In this document: one piece after another, positions 15,263 to 24,544 of the stretch | Numbering within the stretch: the stretch's first letter is position 1 | Layout: each line of letters opens with the position of its first letter | Source: JAFDYH01 sp049840875 | GTDB taxonomy: Bacteria; Bacteroidota; Bacteroidia; Chitinophagales; Chitinophagaceae | Direction of reading: 5' to 3' | Assembly: GCA_049840875.1 (NCBI GenBank) | Contig: JASGJE010000002.1 | Location: 434,001 to 498,000 of the forward strand | DNA: 64,000 bases | Translations under genes and position numbers: made by a program | The notes under the pieces: generated by a model | Database searches by the model: none | What the model saw: only the letters and a program-made list of their open reading frames with translations | Told to the model about the DNA's origin: nothing

Positions 15263-17674
15263 ATGTTCCGTCACTATTTCGGTATCGCCTGGCGTCAACT
15301 TCTGAAAAGAAAGTTTTACAGTTTTATCAATATCACCGGTCTCGCAGTCGGTATGCTTTGTTGTATCGTTATTGCGGTTTATATACAAAACGAGCTATCG
15401 TATGACCAATATCATGTAAAGAAGGATCGCATCTATCGTGTCGTACAAGCGTTTCGCGATATTCAGCCCGGTGAGTCTATCGTACCTCCTTCACCGAAAG
15501 ATTACCAGGTATGGGGCTGTGCACCGGTTGGCCCAGCGCTACAGGCAGATTTTCCTCAAATTGAAAAAGTAGTTCAGTTCATGAGCCCGTTGAGCCTGTT
15601 ATTACAGCATGGCGATACACGCATTCAACAAGATAATCTCGTGTGTATGGATTCAACCGCTTTCGACGTGTTCAGCTGGAAGATGATTTCCGGGAATCCC
15701 AAAACGGCTTTAATCGCATCCAACAGTATTGTATTGACTAAAACTGTTGCAAAGAAACTTTTTGGCAACGATAATCCTGTTGGACAAAATTTACTGGTCG
15801 AGAATAGCCAGAATTTTATAGTGAGTGGCGTGATGGAAGATGTGCCTTCCAATTCGCAGTTCACATTTAATGGACTTATTTCAATGGCTACCGCGAGAAA
15901 TCAGCGGTCTGATATTTTCAGTTACTGGGGCTATGTTGATTTTTATACGTATCTCTTATTGAAAGAGAATAGCAGCATTCAACCGCTACAATCAAAGGCA
16001 ACTGATTTTGTAAAAAAATACAATAGCGAAGATAAAGGATACGCTATCGCATTTGAGAAAATGACCGATGCCTATTTGCACTCTGTTGCCGGACGACAAC
16101 CCGGCGCAACCGGTAGTGTGTTGAACGTATACCTGTTTGCCTGCATCGCTATTTTCATTCTGTTGATCGCATGTATCAACTTTATGAACCTTTCAACCGC
16201 CCGTTCTCTTGAAAGGGCAAAAGAAGTAGGTGTACGAAAAGTTCTTGGCGTAAAGCCACGCAGTTTGATGGGACAGTTTCTTTTTGAATCTGTATTGTTA
16301 TCGTTGGCGGCATTGATCATTGCAATACCATTATCCGTAAACGGTGTAGAATGGATTGGAAAATTAGCTGGTAAAGAGTTGACGATTAACCGGTTTTTTA
16401 CTCCATTGGTGACTATTGGTATAATTGGCTTTGCAGTAATCGTTGGATTACTCGCAGGAATTTACCCGGCAAAATTTTTATCATCATTCAAGCCGATTAC
16501 AGTTCTGAAAGGTAAGTTCAAAAACACAGGAGAAGGTGTGGTACTGCGTAAAGCTCTTGTCGTTTTTCAATTTGCAATGTCTATCATGTTGATTGCAGCT
16601 ACCGCTATTGTATATACGCAATTGAAATTTATTGATAAACATGAGCTTGGTTTTCAAAAAGACCAGATGCTGATCATTGATTTTTCCGGCGATGAAAAGG
16701 TGCAGCAACAGATCGAGGTGGTGAAGAAGGCGATTGCTGACAATCCGGGTGTTGTTTCTGTTGCTGGTTCACGAGCTGTGCCCGGCGAATTTTTACCGAA
16801 TGCCGGTACGGAAATACAAGGGCCTGATGGCCAAATGGTATTTAAGGGGCCTTTTATTTATGAGGTAGATTTTGATTTTATTCCAACGTATCATATTCCG
16901 CTTGTTGCGGGTAGAAACTATTCCCGCAACTTCCTTACTGATAGCGCTGAATCAATGGTAATCAATGAAGCAGCAGCAAAATTGTTTGGTTACAAAGATC
17001 CGGCAAAAGCAGTAGGAAGAAAATTCGAGCAATGGGGCAGGAAGGGAACAGTTATCGGCGTTGTAAAAGATTTCAATTTCCGGTCGCTGCACCAGGCTGT
17101 TGAGCCGCTCACATTGCGGTATGGCTATTCCTGGGCGTTAAACAGGATATCCGTTGGAATAAAAGGAACAAATATTTCAGAAACGCTTTCAGGATTAAAA
17201 AAAACATGGAATACCGTTGCTCCACAACGACCTTTCCTGTATCATTTTCTTGATGAATCGTTCGGAGCACAATATGAAGCAGACAGAAATTTTCAGCAAC
17301 TATTTACCCTGTTTGCAATTCTCGCTATCGCCATCGCATGTCTTGGCTTGTTTGGATTATCAACTTTTATGGCGCAGCAACGTGTAAAGGAAATTGGTAT
17401 TCGCAAAGTATTGGGCTCATCTGTTGGCGGCATCGTGGTGTTGTTATCAAAAGATTTTATCAAACTCGTTTTATTAGCGGCAGCGGTGGCAATACCACTT
17501 TGCTGGTGGGCAATGAATAAGTGGCTGGAAGGTTTTGCTTACAGAATAACGATAGGCCCGCTCGTCTTCATTGAAGCTGGGTTTATTGCATTGATCGTTG
17601 CTATTGTTACGATAGGGTGGCAGTCATTGAAAGCAGCCAGTGTGAATCCAGTTGAGTCACTGCGAAATGAATAA
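15263..17674 (+). CDS. FtsX/MacB-type ABC transporter permease
   Basis: An 803-residue protein with two tandem copies of the MacB-type unit: a membrane segment plus periplasmic core domain (about 1-240), three FtsX membrane segments (about 270-420), a second anchor and periplasmic core (about 425-660) and three more membrane segments (about 675-795). The motifs 'STARSLERAKEVGVRKVLG' and 'AQQRVKEIGIRKVLGSS' are the conserved FtsX signatures. I chose the ATG at 15263, which begins the standard 'MFRHYFGIAWRQLLKRKFYSF' start of the family. No ATPase gene is adjacent, which is usual for Bacteroidota. It probably takes part in mechanotransmission or export of an unknown compound. A strong hairpin terminator follows. 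Confidence 0.92.
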   Translation: MFRHYFGIAWRQLLKRKFYSFINITGLAVGMLCCIVIAVYIQNELSYDQYHVKKDRIYRVVQAFRDIQPGESIVPPSPKDYQVWGCAPVGPALQADFPQIEKVVQFMSPLSLLLQHGDTRIQQDNLVCMDSTAFDVFSWKMISGNPKTALIASNSIVLTKTVAKKLFGNDNPVGQNLLVENSQNFIVSGVMEDVPSNSQFTFNGLISMATARNQRSDIFSYWGYVDFYTYLLLKENSSIQPLQSKATDFVKKYNSEDKGYAIAFEKMTDAYLHSVAGRQPGATGSVLNVYLFACIAIFILLIACINFMNLSTARSLERAKEVGVRKVLGVKPRSLMGQFLFESVLLSLAALIIAIPLSVNGVEWIGKLAGKELTINRFFTPLVTIGIIGFAVIVGLLAGIYPAKFLSSFKPITVLKGKFKNTGEGVVLRKALVVFQFAMSIMLIAATAIVYTQLKFIDKHELGFQKDQMLIIDFSGDEKVQQQIEVVKKAIADNPGVVSVAGSRAVPGEFLPNAGTEIQGPDGQMVFKGPFIYEVDFDFIPTYHIPLVAGRNYSRNFLTDSAESMVINEAAAKLFGYKDPAKAVGRKFEQWGRKGTVIGVVKDFNFRSLHQAVEPLTLRYGYSWALNRISVGIKGTNISETLSGLKKTWNTVAPQRPFLYHFLDESFGAQYEADRNFQQLFTLFAILAIAIACLGLFGLSTFMAQQRVKEIGIRKVLGSSVGGIVVLLSKDFIKLVLLAAAVAIPLCWWAMNKWLEGFAYRITIGPLVFIEAGFIALIVAIVTIGWQSLKAASVNPVESLRNE

Positions 17675-17688
17675 TCTACTAATAAGAA

Positions 17689-17729
17689 ATAACAGGAACT
17701 ATACTGAGGCGATGTATAGTTCCTGTTAT
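17689..17729. terminator. Strong hairpin between convergent genes
   Basis: A perfect 16-bp stem (17689-17704 with 17714-17729) has a 9-nt loop; its core is AACAGGAACTATAC and its complement. It lies between the permease gene and the converging ThuA/PQQ gene and can serve both directions. There is no long T-run. Confidence 0.75.
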
Positions 17730-17748
17730 CATTGACAATTCAGAAAGT

Positions 17749-20700
17749 TTATTCCTTTACTCCATCGAATTTAAAATTCATCGCTTCCATCTGTACTTTG
17801 GTAACTTTCTTGCTTTCATCCCTGATGAAAAATAATGTCGCTTTGCCATCTGCATCAAACTTGTCAGGTTCATTGGTTGGTTGTATAGCGCCGCCTTGTT
17901 CTCCTGCTTTTATCATCAGCTTTCCATCCTGTACCGATATTTCGATATACGGAAATGGCAAACCAGTCATTTTGTATTTACCAACATAGTCATTCAAATC
18001 TGCTTTTGGTAATTCATCCGTTTTAGTCGTCGATGAAATACTATCCGTTTTAAAAATTGTATTAGTTACAATCATTAATGATGAGCCGGATGCCGCTTTT
18101 GTATTTTTGAAAACAAAATAAATGTCATGAAATCCTTCTGTCGGTTTCACATTTAAGAAAGCTGGCTTCGCTGCAAACATACCGCCACCACCATCTCCGA
18201 TAAATGGTGTTTCACCTAATAGTGGCCCCTTAACCGCGTCGATGTGCATTTCAATAGAACCACCCGCTGCATTTAATTGTGCCTTTGGCGCCATTGCAGA
18301 AAATTCAACACGGGTAATGCCGGTAAGATCGATTTGCTTTAGTGAAATATAACTTCCGCTTTTGGTAGGGATCACAAAATTATTTCCGCCAAAACTCATT
18401 TTTGTAGCGTCAACGACTTCATCATATTTAGAAGGATTGATCGCTGCATTCCGAAGCGTAAATGTTTCTTCACCAGCTACGCCCGGCAAACCGTTTGCTC
18501 CCCGATCTTTATAAGCAGCATGAAAAATATAGACGCCTTGTCCTTTATCGCCGGCTTGTTGTTTGATGGTATAGTTTCCCTGAACCGGCAATGTCTTTAC
18601 TTTTGGTTTCGGTTTGGAAAGGTTTAAAATGTATTTAATCATTTCCGCAGCATCTTCGGCTGAAAGCTGTGGATGAGCGGCCATTGCTACATCACCCCAT
18701 ACTCCTTTGCCTCCGGCGATTACCTTCTTGGTTAGTTTTTGCAATGCATTAGGACTGCTCTTGTATTTTATGGATACAGCATTATAAGCCGGCCCGATAG
18801 ATTTTTTATAATCGGCATGACAGCCTCTGCAATCACTTGCCTGTATCAGTCGTAATCCTCTTCCAAAGTTTGCGGTTTCTTCTGCCGTTTTATGTCCCTG
18901 TACTATTTCTGCTTTATCATAGCCTTCTGCGAGGTAATCAATGTTTACAGCTACCTGCGATGATTTGATTTTGCCGTTTGCAATCGAACCATCCTCTTTG
19001 TCTTTGACATCTATTTTATAGTTGTATGTTTTTCCCGGCACATAAAATGTTTTATTGTCTTTGCCGATGTTGAATGAAACAACAGGAGGCTCATTACCCG
19101 CCGTCAGTTCCATTGCCTGCGTGGATACACCTCCTTTACCGTCTGATACCGTCAAGGTTGCCTTGTAAACGCCTGCTTTTGTAAACGTAAGATTTGCATC
19201 GGGTTCTGCTATCGTCTTTGTGTAACCGTTTTTTGATGTTACTTTCCACGAGTAATGCAATGTATCGCCATCGGCATCTTTTGTTCCTTTTGATGAAAGC
19301 TGAACTGTGAATGGTAAAGCCCCACCCATTTTATCAGCGCTCAGTTCCAGTTGCGGCTTGCGATTACCTTTATTGTATTCAATCCGTATCAGTCGTGCAT
19401 CATCATTTGCGGTAAACCAACCAGAGCCATACTCAAGCATATACAGATCCCCGTTAGATGCAAACTCCATATCCATAGGATTGCTGAATTTGTAACTGGG
19501 CATAAAACGTTCCATAGAGACGTAGTTCCCTTCCTTGTCCATTGTCACAGCCATTACCCATCCGCGCATCCATTCGTAAATCAGCAATTTCCCATTGTAA
19601 TATTCGGGAAATGTACGGGTGGCACCGCTGAATTCATTTGTATGAAAAACAGGCCCTGCCATTGCAGAGCGACCTCCGGTACCGACCAACGGAAATTCTT
19701 TTGAAGCGCCATAAGGATACCATATAAATGCATTTTGCGCCGGTGGTAATTCGGTTAAGCCCGTATTATTCGGTGATTGATTCAATGGCTTAGCAGGATC
19801 AAAAAAGTCACGTGGTTTATTGTTTGCAAAATCAAAATGATTGTATGCTTTATTATCTCCGACAAAATAAGGCCATCCGAAATTACCGGCTTTGCGTGCC
19901 TGGCCGATTTCATCCTGCGCAGCAGGTCCACGTAAAGAATCCGGGTCGTTGGCATCGGGACCTACTTCTCCCCAATATAAATAGCCACTTTCTTTATCGA
20001 CAGAAATGCGAAAAGGATTTCTGTTTCCCATCACAAATATTTCCGGCCTTGTTTTATCGGCGCCTTTTGCAAAGAGATTACCGTCAGGAATTGTGTAAGT
20101 GCCATCAGCCTGCGGTTTGATACGGAGAATTTTTCCACGAAGATCATTTGTGTTTGCAGATGACTTTTGCGCATCCCATGGTGAGCGGCCCTCACGTTCA
20201 TCAATAGGCGCATAAGTTGTTGCTCTTGGACTTGTGTTATCACCGGTAGATAGGTACAAGTTTCCTTGTTTATCCCAATCAATCGAACCTCCGGTGTGGC
20301 AACACTGTTCCCGTTGTGTTGCTACTTCAAGAATAACCTTCTTCGATTTTAGATCAAGAACATCGCCTTTCATTGTATAGCGTGTAAGAATATTTCTCGA
20401 TTTTTCGGGATCAGAATAATAAAGATAAATCCAATGATTGGTAGCAAAATTCGGATCCTTGTTCAGCCCTAATAATCCATCTTCAGCTTCAGATGTCTGA
20501 CCGGCTTTATCTTTATATTTTGTGCTGACGGCAATCGTTGCAATTGTTTTTAATTGTTTCGTTTTAATGTTGTACAGCTTTACTGCACCGTGCCGTTCGA
20601 TAAATAATACACGTCCATCATTCAAAACACTCAATTCCATCGGCTCATTTAGTTTGTCTTTCAACACAACTTTTGTAAAACGATTTTCTTCTGGTTTAGC

Positions 20701-21477
20701 TTTTGAATAATCCAGCGCCGTTGGAGCATTGCCGCCTATTGCATAATTCAATCCAGCCCACAAGTGATTCAGGAAAAGCGGCTCTGTAAATGTTTCATCC
20801 GTATGCCCCATATTTGTATAGAACGCACGACCACCATCGAAATCGTGATACCAACTCATCGGATGATTGTCGCCGTTTTTACCACCTTTATAAGAGCTTT
20901 CGTCAATTTTTACCAGTACGTGAATCGAAGGATCAATGTTTTTAAAACTATAAAATTCATCTTTACGATGGAAAGTATCCGGCATGTCTTTAGTTGCGGG
21001 ATTGCTTTTATCAACTACGAAATATTTTCCATCCTGTATGTTATTCGGCATCGGATGATCAAGGAACCATGCCCCAACTAATTTACCATACCATGGCCAA
21101 TCATATTCACAGTCCGCAGCGGCGTGAATACCCAACCATCCACCACCTGCTTGTATGTAACGCTCAAATTCTTCCTGCTGCGTATCATTCAATACATCGC
21201 CTGTTGTACTTAAGAAAATAACAGCATTATATTTTTTAAGATTAGCGGTTACGAACTGTGCGGCATCATCTGTAAAATCGATAGCAAAATTTTTCTCTGT
21301 CGCCATTTGTGAAAGGGCTTTTTTCCCGGCATCAATAGATGCATGATGGAAACCAACTGTTTTCGAAAAAACAAGTACACGTGCATTTTGTGCCCCGAGA
21401 GAGCTACAGATAAATACAAGCAAAGTTGACAGTAGTATAATACTGTTGTGTTGAATGAAAGCAAGCGTTTTTCTCAT
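17749..21477 (-). CDS. ThuA - PQQ sugar dehydrogenase - cytochrome c multidomain protein
   Basis: A 1242-residue exported protein with five parts. Signal peptide 1-30. ThuA domain about 32-248 ('GGGWLGIHAAADCEYDW'), a glutamine-amidotransferase-like fold linked to sugar utilisation. Six-bladed PQQ-dependent soluble glucose/sorbosone dehydrogenase-type domain about 265-700 ('MGNRNPFRISVD'). PKD domain about 710-795. Class I cytochrome c about 870-955 with heme motif CRGCH (883-887) and a probable axial Met932 ('VAMAAHP'). Then a CBM6-like domain (about 960-1155) and a short C-terminal domain (about 1165-1242). The layout suggests periplasmic sugar oxidation with electrons passing to the fused cytochrome. 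It is downstream of a second ThuA gene (24 bp apart) in a minus-strand operon. Confidence 0.9.
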   Translation of the reverse strand: MRKTLAFIQHNSIILLSTLLVFICSSLGAQNARVLVFSKTVGFHHASIDAGKKALSQMATEKNFAIDFTDDAAQFVTANLKKYNAVIFLSTTGDVLNDTQQEEFERYIQAGGGWLGIHAAADCEYDWPWYGKLVGAWFLDHPMPNNIQDGKYFVVDKSNPATKDMPDTFHRKDEFYSFKNIDPSIHVLVKIDESSYKGGKNGDNHPMSWYHDFDGGRAFYTNMGHTDETFTEPLFLNHLWAGLNYAIGGNAPTALDYSKAKPEENRFTKVVLKDKLNEPMELSVLNDGRVLFIERHGAVKLYNIKTKQLKTIATIAVSTKYKDKAGQTSEAEDGLLGLNKDPNFATNHWIYLYYSDPEKSRNILTRYTMKGDVLDLKSKKVILEVATQREQCCHTGGSIDWDKQGNLYLSTGDNTSPRATTYAPIDEREGRSPWDAQKSSANTNDLRGKILRIKPQADGTYTIPDGNLFAKGADKTRPEIFVMGNRNPFRISVDKESGYLYWGEVGPDANDPDSLRGPAAQDEIGQARKAGNFGWPYFVGDNKAYNHFDFANNKPRDFFDPAKPLNQSPNNTGLTELPPAQNAFIWYPYGASKEFPLVGTGGRSAMAGPVFHTNEFSGATRTFPEYYNGKLLIYEWMRGWVMAVTMDKEGNYVSMERFMPSYKFSNPMDMEFASNGDLYMLEYGSGWFTANDDARLIRIEYNKGNRKPQLELSADKMGGALPFTVQLSSKGTKDADGDTLHYSWKVTSKNGYTKTIAEPDANLTFTKAGVYKATLTVSDGKGGVSTQAMELTAGNEPPVVSFNIGKDNKTFYVPGKTYNYKIDVKDKEDGSIANGKIKSSQVAVNIDYLAEGYDKAEIVQGHKTAEETANFGRGLRLIQASDCRGCHADYKKSIGPAYNAVSIKYKSSPNALQKLTKKVIAGGKGVWGDVAMAAHPQLSAEDAAEMIKYILNLSKPKPKVKTLPVQGNYTIKQQAGDKGQGVYIFHAAYKDRGANGLPGVAGEETFTLRNAAINPSKYDEVVDATKMSFGGNNFVIPTKSGSYISLKQIDLTGITRVEFSAMAPKAQLNAAGGSIEMHIDAVKGPLLGETPFIGDGGGGMFAAKPAFLNVKPTEGFHDIYFVFKNTKAASGSSLMIVTNTIFKTDSISSTTKTDELPKADLNDYVGKYKMTGLPFPYIEISVQDGKLMIKAGEQGGAIQPTNEPDKFDADGKATLFFIRDESKKVTKVQMEAMNFKFDGVKE

Positions 21478-21501
21478 AAATGATGATTGTTGATAGTGCA
21501 G

Positions 21502-22368
21502 TTATTGGTGTCGGTTTTTAATTGAAATTTTAATCTCTGTTTCGAGCATGTTGATAAATGCTGATTGTTGCCAGGCTGCTGAATCATGCCCCATCGATGT
21601 ATAATAACTTGTTCCTTTTCCAACATTCTTGTACCATGCTACCGGATGATTTTTTCCCATGCCGAAATTTTTATCTTTTATCCAAAGTATATTGCCATCG
21701 GGATCGATCTTATCTCCATCAATTGTGTAAAGAATATTGGCACCTTTTGTTTGAGGGTTATTGAAAAACACATACCACTCATCAGATTGTTTCCAACCAG
21801 GCGAAAGATCTTTTATTAATAAACTATCGGCATCGTGATTAAGTACCACGTCAGCTTCCTGTATATGCTTCTTTAATGCATGATGAGAAAATTTAGCGCT
21901 TACGAGATTTTCATCATACCAATCCCAACGATGTGAATTATCGCCAGCTCCATGAATGCCTATCCAATTACCACCTTGTAAGACATAATTCTGTAAGGTC
22001 TCTTGCTGCGTTGGATTCAGTAGACGCCCGGTACAGTTATTAAAGATCACCACATCAAACCTTGATAATTGTTCTTTGTTAAACACACCGCCTTCTTCTG
22101 TACTGTAGATAAACCAATTATTTTTTCTGGCTAAATCGTCAAACGATTTTTTTCCTGCTTCAATAGATTCGCTATGACGAAAGCCGGTTGATTTTGAAAA
22201 AAGCAAAATTGCAGGCTGCTCTTTCGGAAAATTGATTGAAGGAATAGTTGTTTCATAGCTAACCGGGAAACCGTTTTTTATTTTATAAATGAACAAAGCC
22301 ATTCCGGAAACGGCAAGTATGATAAGAATAAGAATGGACCATCCAAGAATTTTCAAAAACTTTTTCAT
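21502..22368 (-). CDS. Membrane-anchored ThuA-domain protein
   Basis: A 288-residue protein. I use the ATG at 22368, which starts a single N-terminal membrane anchor (about residues 7-28). A ThuA domain fills the rest ('ILLFSKSTGFRHSESIEAGKK', 'VIFNNCTGRLLNPTQQETL', 'GGNWIGIHGAGDNSHRWDWY'). It resembles the ThuA part of the following 1242-residue protein, so the pair probably arose by duplication. ThuA proteins are tied to disaccharide or 3-keto-sugar metabolism in other bacteria, but their reaction is unclear. The gene is divergent from the NUDIX-type regulator at 22521, with an inverted repeat between them. Confidence 0.9.
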   Translation of the reverse strand: MKKFLKILGWSILILIILAVSGMALFIYKIKNGFPVSYETTIPSINFPKEQPAILLFSKSTGFRHSESIEAGKKSFDDLARKNNWFIYSTEEGGVFNKEQLSRFDVVIFNNCTGRLLNPTQQETLQNYVLQGGNWIGIHGAGDNSHRWDWYDENLVSAKFSHHALKKHIQEADVVLNHDADSLLIKDLSPGWKQSDEWYVFFNNPQTKGANILYTIDGDKIDPDGNILWIKDKNFGMGKNHPVAWYKNVGKGTSYYTSMGHDSAAWQQSAFINMLETEIKISIKNRHQ

Positions 22369-22434
22369 AGTATTCAGCAAGCAATCGATTCTCTTACCGC
22401 AGGAAGCATTTGTAAAAATGCTCCGCCACAGATA

Positions 22435-22457
22435 CATTTATTAAATTATAATAAATG
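22435..22457. promoter_or_regulatory. Candidate operator of the NUDIX-type regulator
   Basis: CATTTATT (22435-22442) and AATAAATG (22450-22457) form a perfect 8-bp inverted repeat with a 7-bp AT-rich spacer. A half site, CATTTATTAAAA, recurs at 22479-22490. Both lie in the divergent region between the ThuA operon and the regulator gene, the usual place for such regulators to bind. AT-richness raises the chance level. Confidence 0.5.
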
Positions 22458-22499
22458 AAGATAGCGGAATAAGTTTTACATTTATTAAAAGTTAAGAAA

Positions 22500-22507
22500 T
22501 ATTTTTG
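22500..22507 (+). promoter_or_regulatory. -7 element of the regulator gene
   Basis: TATTTTTG matches TAnnTTTG exactly, 13 bp before the ATG at 22521, implying a very short leader. A T-rich stretch at 22474-22478 is the best -33 candidate. The operator half site at 22479-22490 lies between them, consistent with autoregulation. Confidence 0.5.
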
Positions 22508-22520
22508 CACTGGAGATTCA

Positions 22521-23297
22521 ATGAAGAAAAAAGCGACACTAAAAGACTTTTTGGAAAAAGGCTACCTGGAATACCGTCCCGGTGTTACTATTGATTGCGC
22601 CATATTCGGCTATCATGACGGTGAGTTGAGATTATTGTTGGTAAAGAATAAAATCATTACCAATTGGTGTTTGCCTGGCGGTTATGTAAAGAGAGCCGAG
22701 AACCTCGATGAAGCAGCGGCGAGAATTACTGCGGAACGAACCGGCATCCACAATCTTTTTTTAAAGCAGTTCAAAACATTCGGTGATCCGGGCCGATTAG
22801 ATAATGTTTCATTTGATCCCGACAGGTTGTTTGAATTATCGAATGTAAAGTTAGATAGCGATAGCTGGTTGAATAATGAAACCGTGTCAGTCGGATTCTA
22901 TGCGATATCCGATATTATTAATTCAAGACCGGAAGCTGATTTTTTTTCCAGTGAGTGCCATTGGTTTTCCATCGATGAAATACCGCCGTTAGGGTTTGAT
23001 CATGATGAAATGGTAAAAGAAGCGTTGGAAACGATGCGCATTCATTTGTATCATTTTCCGATTGGTAAAAATTTATTGCCGGAAAAATTTACACTGAAAG
23101 AGATAAAGTTGTTCTATGAAATAATGTCGGGTAAAACATTGCATGTTACCAATTTTCCGAATAAACTGATTTCCCTTGGCGTGATCACCAAACTGGATGA
23201 AAAGAAAAAGATCGGCGCTCACCGTTCCCCGACTTACTATTGTTTTAATGATGAAGTATATAAAAAGGCATTGGAAGAAGGATTGGTGCTTGTGTGA
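22521..23297 (+). CDS. NUDIX-type transcriptional regulator (NrtR/AraR-like)
   Basis: A 258-residue regulator with an N-terminal NUDIX-fold domain (about 20-165) and a C-terminal winged helix (about 180-250, 'LKEIKLFYEIMSGKTLHVTNF'). The NUDIX box around 53-76 is degenerate: the first glutamate of REUxEE is Ile69 and the last is Arg73, so hydrolysis is unlikely and the domain probably only senses a ligand. This is the NrtR-family architecture. In Bacteroidota this family controls NAD or sugar (for example arabinose) genes. Here it faces the ThuA/PQQ operon, which suggests control of sugar oxidation. It converges with an APH-fold gene 26 bp downstream. Confidence 0.88.
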   Translation: MKKKATLKDFLEKGYLEYRPGVTIDCAIFGYHDGELRLLLVKNKIITNWCLPGGYVKRAENLDEAAARITAERTGIHNLFLKQFKTFGDPGRLDNVSFDPDRLFELSNVKLDSDSWLNNETVSVGFYAISDIINSRPEADFFSSECHWFSIDEIPPLGFDHDEMVKEALETMRIHLYHFPIGKNLLPEKFTLKEIKLFYEIMSGKTLHVTNFPNKLISLGVITKLDEKKKIGAHRSPTYYCFNDEVYKKALEEGLVLV

Positions 23298-23323
23298 AAT
23301 GAATGAGAATCAACTTTTTTATT

Positions 23324-24322
23324 TTAATCAAGCTGTATTCCATTTTTCGTCATTTCATAATAGCCTTTGATCAGAACGTCGACAAATCGTTTCATATACA
23401 CTTCGTTAATGAATGTGTTTGACCAGTTATCAAAACGACTGCACTGCACGCCGAGATAAAAATAATAAAGACAAACACCCAGGGTTGGCAGCAAACGTTT
23501 CTCTTCGTTTGTGATCACTTCAATAGAATCATATCCCTGGAAAAAACTTTTCAATTTTTGCTTTCGCTCAGTTTCAATTTTTTCGGTACTGTAAACCTGC
23601 ATTACATAATAAGCTATATCCAGGCAAAGCCATCCATTGCCGCAAAAATCAAAGTCAAATAGCGTGATTGTATTATTTTCAGAAACATTGAAATTATCAA
23701 ACCAAACATCGAGATGTACAATACCTTGCCGGATAGAAGTGATTTGAGCATTGGTAATTTCCTGTTCCAGTAATGATTTCGTGTTGACAAGAAATTCCAT
23801 TTCTTTCGTATCGTTTGGAAGAAATCGGCGGATGTGTTCTAATGACTTGTTTAACAAAATTTCTGAATCATAAGTAATACGTTTTTGCCTAAGGTTTTTT
23901 GTCAGTTTGTGGATCGCTGCCAGTTGTTTTCCGATTTCGAAATGAGTTTCGCTGCTGAAGTTTAGTATTTTATTACCAGGCGCAAAAGAAAATAAAACTG
24001 CAAAGCGCTTTCCTTCCGGCGCCTCAATTTCCTGTATATATTCTTTATCATTGTCTTCGATAGGATAGGAGACAGAAATTTTGTTTTCCCTGAGAAGGTT
24101 CAGCAATTTTATTTCTTCATTGATTTCTTCTTTTGTTCGCCAGTTAAAGCTGTAAATGCGGAATATAAACGAATCACTACCATCATCGATTCTGTAAGTA
24201 TGATTAATGCCAGTCTTTAGTAAGCGACAAGTAGTGCCTTCAGAAAGCCTGTATTTGTTTGACACAAATGAAGCTATCGCAACCGGAGAAATTATTGAGC
24301 TTATTACAGGAAACGTGTTCAT
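23324..24322 (-). CDS. APH-fold phosphotransferase (kinase of unknown substrate)
   Basis: A 332-residue protein of the aminoglycoside-phosphotransferase/choline-kinase superfamily. The catalytic loop 'HLDVWFDNF' gives His203, Asp205 and Asn210, and 'LFDFDFCGNGW' provides the metal-binding Asp223. An N-lobe lysine/arginine region is visible around 'FIFRIYSF'. No signal peptide, so cytoplasmic. Homologues include homoserine kinase type II and methylthioribose kinase; the pattern here is closest to homoserine-kinase-like members, but neither neighbours nor motifs fix the substrate. Resistance to an aminoglycoside should not be assumed. It converges with the regulator gene and is 222 bp from the divergent GMC gene. 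Confidence 0.82.
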   Translation of the reverse strand: MNTFPVISSIISPVAIASFVSNKYRLSEGTTCRLLKTGINHTYRIDDGSDSFIFRIYSFNWRTKEEINEEIKLLNLLRENKISVSYPIEDNDKEYIQEIEAPEGKRFAVLFSFAPGNKILNFSSETHFEIGKQLAAIHKLTKNLRQKRITYDSEILLNKSLEHIRRFLPNDTKEMEFLVNTKSLLEQEITNAQITSIRQGIVHLDVWFDNFNVSENNTITLFDFDFCGNGWLCLDIAYYVMQVYSTEKIETERKQKLKSFFQGYDSIEVITNEEKRLLPTLGVCLYYFYLGVQCSRFDNWSNTFINEVYMKRFVDVLIKGYYEMTKNGIQLD

Positions 24323-24544
24323 TGTTTATAGCACGGTTATTTGTTTGACGAAATTCGACAAACGGCCGAAGATAATAAGTATTCCAAAGAGGAGGATATA
24401 TTATTCCATTGAATTCAACCAGGTAATGAAAGTTTAATTTCTATTCTGACTATAAATAATGATGATTCTTTGGGTATTTGTTCTATGCATCGATCTCTTT
24501 CATACCTTTAAGCAACTACTCTTCTTTACTACTATTTATTTTTT

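Noticed and set aside
23324..24322. Aminoglycoside resistance gene
   Set aside because: The fold is shared with many metabolic kinases and nothing in the sequence or neighbourhood indicates drug modification.
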